7,850 nt of DNA from Bacteriovorax stolpii (GTDB taxonomy: Bacteria > Bdellovibrionota > Bacteriovoracia > Bacteriovoracales > Bacteriovoracaceae): the NCBI GenBank assembly GCA_945890905.1, contig CAMDDI010000162.1, positions 1 through 7,850 on the forward strand, read 5' to 3'. The number at the start of each line of letters is the position of its first letter. Position 1 is the first letter of the stretch. The position numbers were made by a program, and so were the translations under genes. Below the pieces are notes generated by a model. It saw only the letters and a program-made list of their open reading frames with translations. It was not told the origin of the DNA and did not search any database. Of this stretch, positions 6,746 through 7,850 are shown one piece after another.

Positions 6746-7103
6746 AGAGACGTCCCCAATAATAAAGTTCAGACAAATCCAAATTCACAGCATCAAAGAA
6801 TTTAGGATATTTGCCCTGAAGGCAATCAGGTCTTTTTTGAGAAAGAAATTCTTTCATCACAAAGCCTTTATGGTCGGCCACTTGAACATAGGCCCAATCT
6901 TTTCCAGACTGCACTTTCGAAGATTCGAGTACCTTTAAAGGATGAGAGCACTGAATGGTAGTTAGGCTCGCAGATGTGCGTACACTTGATTGATGAACGT
7001 GGCCAAAGAGTGGAGTAAAATAAAATACTCCCACTACCCGTTCATCGGTTGAAGTGGTTTCAGCAAAGCTAAAGGATGTTAAAAGCAGCAGCCACCACAG
7101 CAT
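6708..7103 (-). CDS. Small exported SH3-like domain protein
   Basis: This is a 131-residue protein with a short signal peptide (MLWWLLLLTSFSFA, cut after residue 14), so it is likely periplasmic. Residues about 26-88 resemble a bacterial SH3 domain: SSVRTSASLTTIQCSHPLKVLE, then GKDWAYVQV and GFVMKEFL, matching the 'vRsgps...v...g.WykV...GwV...yL' pattern of domains that often bind peptidoglycan. Cys52 and Cys94 could form a disulphide. The tail (98-131), KYPKFFDAVNLDLSELYYWG and onward, is aromatic-rich and not part of the SH3 fold. The ATG at 7103 is chosen over an in-frame TTG at 7118 because GGAAGG (7111-7116) is spaced 7 bases before it and the signal peptide then begins properly. It follows lapB by 2 bases and its 3' end overlaps the next gene. 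Confidence 0.82.
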   Translation of the reverse strand: MLWWLLLLTSFSFAETTSTDERVVGVFYFTPLFGHVHQSSVRTSASLTTIQCSHPLKVLESSKVQSGKDWAYVQVADHKGFVMKEFLSQKRPDCLQGKYPKFFDAVNLDLSELYYWGRLYDHYIQGETRVK

Positions 7104-7105
7104 AA

Positions 7106-7850
7106 TTACACCTTCCAACGAAACTGGATTGTTTCCCAGTTATGACATTGAGGACAGCGCCAGAAAATTTCATCTGAATTATATCCACACTGAGAGCAGT
7201 AGTGCCGGGTCAAAGAGCTGTGTAAATTATTGAGCAAGCCTTTAGTGTGATGTAAGGCCTCTTCTACTTTTCCTACTTCAATTAAAATTTTGATGTACTC
7301 CACTTTGAGCACATCACTGTGCCCATGGTTCTTCATCCAACTATCCAGGAGATCAAAGGCGTCTCCTGTTTTATTCAGATCTTTTAATAATCGAATTTTT
7401 GAAAGTACAACCGAAGGTGAACTCATCAGATCTAAATCATTAAGGAGCAAGAAGTAATCTTTGAGTTGTCCTAAACGCTCTGTATACTCATCTTTTTGTG
7501 GAAGGGTTTGGTTGAATACATCTAGAGATACGAAGATAAAGGTGGCATACATGGGATGCTCTTTTAAGAGTTCCAAGAGCAAACCATTGGCATCTTCCAT
7601 TTTTCCTAGGACTAAAAAAAGTCTTAGTCGTAAAATTTTCGCCGACACCGAAGGAGCAAACCGAAAAGCATCTTCTAATTCTTCTGAACAGGCCTTGAAC
7701 TGACCTTTCTCAAAGAGCGCTTTCGCTTTTTGAACCAGGATATGTGAAATGGTTTCAGATTGGTTTTCCTGACCTACCTTAGACAGCATGATACGGTAGT
7801 TATAGGCCTGATCCCAATCCTCAATATCTTCATAGATCCGGCAAAGAGCA
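7106..7850 (-). CDS. lapB: LapB (YciM)-like TPR protein with C-terminal zinc ribbon, 5' end outside the window
   Basis: The reading frame stays open to the right edge: upstream of the ATG at 7789 it continues for 20 more codons (ALCRIYEDIEDWDQAYNYRI), so that Met is internal and the gene is partial. About 247 residues are visible against 389 in E. coli LapB. They consist of tandem TPR-like helical pairs (e.g. KALFEKGQFKACSEELEDAF and EVGKVEEALHHTKGLL) and end in a rubredoxin-type ribbon, HYCSQCGYNSDEIFWRCPQC plus HNWETI. CxxC-x(11)-CxxC followed by WxTI is the LapB hallmark. In E. coli LapB is an inner-membrane-anchored cytoplasmic protein that directs LpxC to FtsH and so controls LPS synthesis. 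The N-terminal anchor would lie beyond the window. Its stop is 2 bases from the next start, so it belongs to the same operon as the Tol genes. Confidence 0.87.
   Translation of the reverse strand, partial: ALCRIYEDIEDWDQAYNYRIMLSKVGQENQSETISHILVQKAKALFEKGQFKACSEELEDAFRFAPSVSAKILRLRLFLVLGKMEDANGLLLELLKEHPMYATFIFVSLDVFNQTLPQKDEYTERLGQLKDYFLLLNDLDLMSSPSVVLSKIRLLKDLNKTGDAFDLLDSWMKNHGHSDVLKVEYIKILIEVGKVEEALHHTKGLLNNLHSSLTRHYCSQCGYNSDEIFWRCPQCHNWETIQFRWKV
7111..7116 (-). promoter_or_regulatory. Ribosome binding site deciding the start of the SH3-like gene
   Basis: GGAAGG on the minus strand lies 7 bases before the ATG at 7103. It overlaps the last codons of lapB. An upstream in-frame TTG (7116-7118) would place this site inside the coding region and leave no ribosome binding site, so the ATG start is preferred. 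Confidence 0.6.

Noticed and set aside
6446..6938. Plus-strand ORFs opposite the M48-like and SH3-like genes
   Set aside because: They are antisense to frames with signal peptides and good gene spacing. They are rich in Phe because the coding strand is Lys/Glu-rich, and they have no ribosome binding sites.
7104..7118. TTG start five codons upstream for the SH3-like protein
   Set aside because: It has no ribosome binding site, would overlap lapB, and would put extra residues before a well-formed signal peptide. The ATG at 7103 has GGAAGG at good spacing.
7106..7789. Complete 227-residue gene starting at the ATG at 7789
   Set aside because: The frame is open for 20 more codons to the window edge, and those residues look like LapB TPR sequence. 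The ATG has no ribosome binding site in front of it and is an internal methionine.

Overview
The window is a compact, all-minus-strand stretch of a Gram-negative chromosome with low-to-moderate GC content. Transcription runs from the right edge to the left. The proteins suggest a diderm bacterium with a lipopolysaccharide outer membrane. Codon and amino-acid style, plus the lone Tol module without pal, fit a deltaproteobacteria-like lineage such as Bdellovibrionota. That lineage assignment is an inference; there is no rRNA or other marker here to settle it.

Layout in transcription order (right to left). (1) 7850-7106: the 3' part of lapB, a TPR protein with a C-terminal zinc ribbon, cut by the right edge. 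(2) 7103-6708: a small exported SH3-like protein. (3) 6745-5849: an exported protein whose middle resembles an M48 metallopeptidase core without its zinc-binding histidines. (4) 5849-5022: an unrecognised protein with about eight membrane segments. (5) 5011-4310 tolQ, 4306-3887 tolR, 3886-3089 a TolA/TonB-like transducer and 3080-1728 tolB. These eight genes overlap or lie 0-10 bases apart, so they read as one operon. (6) A 138-base gap holding a good candidate promoter with a perfect small palindrome. (7) 1589-102: a GAF/AAA+/Fis-type regulator. (8) A 53-base gap with a second candidate promoter, then the first 16 codons of another gene running off the left edge.

How the genes may work together: TolQ-TolR form the proton-driven inner-membrane motor. 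The TolA-like protein carries that energy across the periplasm, and TolB is the periplasmic beta-propeller that normally meets Pal and TolA during outer-membrane constriction. LapB in Escherichia coli controls LpxC turnover and so LPS supply. Finding it in one transcription unit with the Tol motor suggests co-expression of LPS homeostasis with outer-membrane/peptidoglycan coordination. The three uncharacterised genes between them (SH3-like, M48-like, multi-pass membrane) are candidates for lineage-specific envelope partners. No pal, cpoB or ybgC is present next to tolB.

The most unusual item is the regulator. It has the frame of a sigma-54 activator but lacks the GAFTGA loop and has altered Walker B, sensor I and sensor II residues, so it probably does not drive sigma-54 transcription. 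I saw no mobile element, CRISPR array, tRNA, rRNA or clear intrinsic terminator.
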